This document shows, one piece after another, positions 60,721 through 64,000 of a DNA stretch of 64,000 nt. The DNA is from Tetrastigma voinierianum (taxonomy: Eukaryota > Streptophyta > Magnoliopsida > Vitales > Vitaceae). Below the pieces are notes generated by a model. It saw only the letters and a program-made list of their open reading frames with translations, did not search any database and was not told the DNA's origin. Location of the stretch: contig JAEQBH010009432.1 of NCBI GenBank assembly GCA_016808115.1, forward strand, positions 62,001-126,000, in the 5' to 3' direction. The first letter of the stretch is position 1. Every line of letters starts with the position of its first letter. The translations under genes were made by a program, and so were the position numbers.

Positions 60721-62400
60721 ACTTTATAGGTTTTTTATTATTATTAATTTTAATTTAGAAAAACATGTCATGTGAGAAAACGTGGTAGCAATTAATGCAC
60801 CCATAACAAATTTCATGGATTTTCGGAGAAAATGTATTTAGAATTGAACTAAATATTATAAAATATAAATTTTAAATAAATATTCAAAAATACTTTAAGG
60901 TGTTACCTATTTCAAAATTAAATGTATATTAAAAATGCTTTCATATATGGACCCATATTGGTAGGTGCATGTCCTTTTATTTGTCGGATAAGCTTTCAAG
61001 ACCCTCAGTTCATTATTGACTCATCCCTTCTTCTCATACTATTATTATCTGCGTTATTTATTTCTTTTTTTTTCTCCTTTTATTATTATTTTAATATATC
61101 TTAGCTTCAAGATCATAATTATCATTTTTAAACTCAGACAAAGACCATTTCCTTATGTCATTTATATGTTATAATAAGTAACTATAGACCATTACCATTT
61201 TAGGAGTTGGGCATGTTAAACTTGTTATTTATTTATTTTTTATTTTAAGGATATGATGGACTAATTCTTATTATTATTGTTATTGGTTTTGATATAATAA
61301 AATGGGGTTGAATAAATATAAAATAATAGAAAGTATTTATTTTATTTTTCCTTTTTAAAATCATTTATTACCCTTTAAAAACACCATTTCTTACCAAATT
61401 ACAATATATTTATTTTCTTAATATCTTAATTTTATTTTATTTTATGGTTATACCATTAATGCATTAATTCTCTTTTATTCCGTTAATAATTATTTTATTT
61501 TACAGAATGTGTGTATTTTGTTTTAAATCAATGTAAAATATAAAATTATTATTATTTACATAAAATTGGAATTTTGAATAGAATTTCTATATCATCCTTA
61601 AGACTTGACTCAAGTGAGATGCATTCAAGAGAACCAAAATAGAATAATTGTACAAAAAAACAAAACAACATGTAATATATAAAAGTGAATGAAAAAAAAC
61701 TTATGCATCAAACATTATATAATAATATTAAAATTTAGGTAAGTGGTGGAGATAATTAAAATAAAATCCTAATATAATAAGTAGTAAATACAAGCAAAAT
61801 AATTTAGAAAAACATTTTAATTATATATATATTTATTTATTTATTTATTTGGTTGAACTATAAGATATCTTGAGTGTATATCTTGAGTGGGCTAAATGAA
61901 ATCGATTAGAAATTTGAATCGTTTGTTAAATTATGAGATGTCAAATAATTTAAGCTCTAGTGAGATGATATTTGAAACCTTGTATATTCTAAATAAGGAA
62001 TGGAAGAGAAAATATTTTTTTCACAATTCACATTTAACTTTTATTAAGAGAAATATTATGATGTAATGCTGGATGGATGTAAAGAAAAAGAAAGAAAAAA
62101 ATTAAAAACTAAAAATGAATGGAAAAAAAAAAGTATTTACAGAAATTAAAGCAACACTTTGTTGTTCCATGTGCGCGTGGCGGTGTGGGGCAAGGAAGAA
62201 TGTCTGGTGCATTTCCTCCTTGACTGAAAGCTGCCTGGACAGGCCGTCTTCCCAGTTTCCAACTACATACACGCGCCTGCGAGTAGATAAATCCACATCT
62301 TCTCCATCTCCCCCTTCGAAGGGCAAAAAAAAAAAAAAAAAAACCAAGAGAAAAAAAGGGGAAAAAAACCTTAGCTTGTCTGCATTACTTGTCTGTCAAA
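60721..62400. other. AT-rich intergenic or leader-intron sequence
   Basis: No coding signal apart from chance frames. The composition is T/A-rich with TATTTATTTATTTATTT near 61830. It changes sharply near 62160 to less AT-rich sequence with CCCCTTCG and a run of about 20 A near 62325-62343. Confidence 0.4.
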
Positions 62401-62836
62401 TCTCCCTCCCTTTGCCAAGCCCTAGATCCATGTCTTTCTCTCTCCAAACCCTAACCTCAGATCATTCTCTAGGGTTTCCAATGTCCCTGCTTCACCCCTC
62501 TTGATTTGTTTTTGTTTTTGTTTTCCTGTTCCAAATCACTCACTAGTTACTTACTACCTTTCTTTGTATTTTTATCTGTACCATTGTTGCTGATTTTGAG
62601 GTTTAGATTCCTGGAAAGTTTCGGGGTTTTGGGCTTCATTAGTTCTGAATCAGCGGATTGCGAAGTAATTAGCATTTTGGTTACTGGGTTGTGTGTAGTT
62701 GGGATGAGATGTGTTTGAATCTTGGGTTGTTTTACAAATAGTGGGCATGGAAGAGGAAGAAAGCGTGAATGTGGAGGATTTGGGGGGTGATTTTTGTTCG
62801 TGAAGAGGGTTTTGTTGAGGTTGATTTGGGGGCATA
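62401..62836 (+). promoter_or_regulatory. 5' leader of the kinase gene with telo-box and upstream ORF
   Basis: The pyrimidine-rich sequence near 62400-62500 looks like a plant leader. It includes a telo-box AAACCCTAA at 62446-62454, a motif common around the transcription start of plant genes. An upstream ORF of 24 codons runs from ATG at 62430 to TGA at 62502-62504. Between about 62510 and 62750 the T-rich stretch could be a leader intron ending at TTTTACAAATAG near 62743; this is not certain. Confidence 0.45.
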
Positions 62837-63238
62837 ATGGGTTGCATTTGTTGTAAGCCTTCTGCCATTGAGGATAATGAGGATAGCCAAGAGAGCGGTC
62901 GTCTGAAATGGGGCATCATCAGACCTGCGGGAGGCGTCCTCCAGGAGGGGAGGAAGCTTATCGTGTAAAAGATAGGTTTGATAATAATGATGGGAGGACA
63001 ATGCTAATTGACAAGTAGCTAATGGTTCAGTTCGGTTTGCATGCTGAGAATGGTGAGGAGGGGAAGGGAGAAGGGTAGATATGTTGTTGCCCAGCATCCG
63101 GGAGCAGGGAGTATCCCGAAAGCAATGGAAGGAGAACAGGTTGCTGCCGGTTGGCCTGCTTGGTTGGCTGCGGTGGCCGGAGAAGCTATAAGGGGATGGT
63201 TACCGAGGCGGGCCGATTCTTTTGAGAAGCTAGATAAA
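62837..63238 (+). CDS. CDK-like protein kinase (At1g54610/IBS1 group), first coding exon
   Basis: The start MGCICCKPSAIED is the N-myristoylation and palmitoylation signal (Gly2, Cys3, Cys5, Cys6) of plant CDK-like Ser/Thr kinases of the At1g54610/IBS1 group, so a membrane location is expected. Later frames read EEAYRVKDRFDNNDGRTMLI, then REKGRYVVAQHPGAGSIPKA, then MEGEQVAAGWPAWLAAVAGE and AIRGWLPRRADSFEKLDK. This is the conserved lead-in to the kinase domain. The exon ends at AAA before GTATGC (63239), at the place where the next exon should begin with the glycine-rich loop (IGQGTYS). The frame changes at least four times between 62900 and 63070 by single-base gains or losses, mostly in G runs, although the residues are conserved. 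The kinase domain itself lies beyond the right edge. Confidence 0.8.
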
Positions 63239-64000
63239 GTATGCTTCTTTCTTGAATCTCTATTCCATTGCGAAATTATATGCATTATGTATCATGAGGA
63301 TGCTTACTGTGAAAATGAAATGAATTGGATTTTTTTGATCAATCATTCTGCTTGGATTATTCTTTCACTTAATTACAGGTCAGGTTTCGGTTTCATTAAA
63401 TCCGTCTATTAAACTCAATGTAGAAGGAATATGTAGATTAAATTGAATAGTAGTTACATGAAAACAGTTTTCCTTCTTCTGCTAAGTAGTATTGAATAGA
63501 AAAATACATATTGATCTATCGCTATTACAAATGTTAGTTTTAAAGAGCATTAAACAGTCCCAAAAACTATTTGCTATAAGTAAAGAGCAGGTATATTAAG
63601 CGCCATAAAACCAGATTTTACCATATAGTGTATACAAATGTCACAGTGGCGTACCAAAAACTTGGATATTTCAATTTCCTTGATTTGTCTTCCAGCCATA
63701 TAGACCTCAATGTAGTTGCAACGCTTTAGGTACAGCTAATGGGAAATATAATATGCTTAATAGTGCAAGACTCACTCTGATTCTTCTTGGTCCCTTTTTT
63801 TTGTCTTATTGCATTTCAAGTGTATAAATTAGTAAGCCAAATGTTAAAATCAGATAACCTTGAAGCATTGTTATGACCATCAAAGATTTTTACATTGTTA
63901 TATCAGTGGAAGCTTTTCTTCTAGGTCTAGTTGAATCCAGCTGCTTTCTATGATGGTAGATTTCATTTCACCTCATGGGTGCCAACTGAGATAGATTTTC
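63239..64000 (+). other. First coding intron of the kinase gene
   Basis: The donor GTATGC follows the exon. No glycine-rich-loop coding sequence (IGQGTYS-type) is found up to the window end, so the intron is at least 760 bases. It is T/A-rich with no repeat or gene recognised. Open frames running past the donor are read-through, not coding. Confidence 0.65.

Noticed and set aside
62115..62504. 129-codon plus-strand frame before the kinase
   Set aside because: It passes through an A-run as poly-lysine and matches nothing; only its last 24 codons are kept as a possible upstream ORF.
63041..63412. 123-codon plus-strand frame as a complete gene
   Set aside because: Its first half is the end of the kinase exon, and after 63238 it reads through the GTATGC splice donor into intron.

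Overview
The window reads as a flowering-plant nuclear genome, probably a eudicot: AT-rich, with long stretches without genes, and Ty3/gypsy and Ty1/copia retrotransposons, a hAT transposon with a DUF659-type core, and two host genes near the right end (a mitochondrial-type ribosomal protein S2 gene and the first coding exon of an N-myristoylated CDK-like kinase). No bacterial-style operon, CRISPR array, rRNA or convincing tRNA was seen. I cannot name the species.

Layout. 1-7.1 kb: minus-strand Athila-like gypsy element, cut by the left edge (integrase, RNase H, RT, protease, gag, tRNA-Asp-type primer site, 5' LTR). 7.1-8.55 kb: GC-rich unassigned relic. 8.55-18.76 kb: a giant LTR-like insertion ending in TGTTACA, itself invaded by a 5.8 kb hAT element (10.75-16.57 kb). 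18.76-25.1 kb: minus-strand Tat-lineage gypsy element with a plus-strand (antisense) extra ORF remnant beyond the end of pol. 25.1-26.3 kb: unassigned minus-strand coding-like relic. 26.4-28.0 kb: Athila/Tat-type LTR. 28.05-29.57 kb: a large imperfect palindrome made of two opposed copia LTRs. 29.57-43.5 kb: a minus-strand copia element split by two later insertions (a 2.4 kb LTR-like insert and a 9.4 kb non-coding insert with 5 bp target duplications). 43.9-49.0 kb: a plus-strand copia relic of the same family ending in its 3' LTR. 49.2-52.4 kb: three tandem copies of a 1.07 kb repeat. 52.75-53.40 kb: mitochondrial RPS2. 55.9-57.5 kb: several copies of a short AT-rich repeat. 60.7 kb: promoter-like TATA with a CGCG hairpin. 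62.4-64 kb: 5' leader, first coding exon and first coding intron of a CDK-like kinase.

How the parts relate. The two copia copies act as references for each other: the plus copy gives the empty-site sequence for both insertions in the minus copy, so nesting order and junctions can be read directly. The 8.55-18.76 kb insertion and the 9.4 kb insertion share modules and appear to belong to one large non-coding LTR family. The antisense extra ORF at 18.76 kb is truncated exactly at the end of that LTR family, so its other half may lie at 7.1-8.55 kb.

Caution: RPS2 and the kinase exon keep very well conserved residues but change frame through single-base gains and losses, often in short homopolymer runs. 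This looks as much like uncorrected sequence error as gene decay, so 'pseudogene' labels here are provisional. Family assignments are from recognised motifs, not from a database search.
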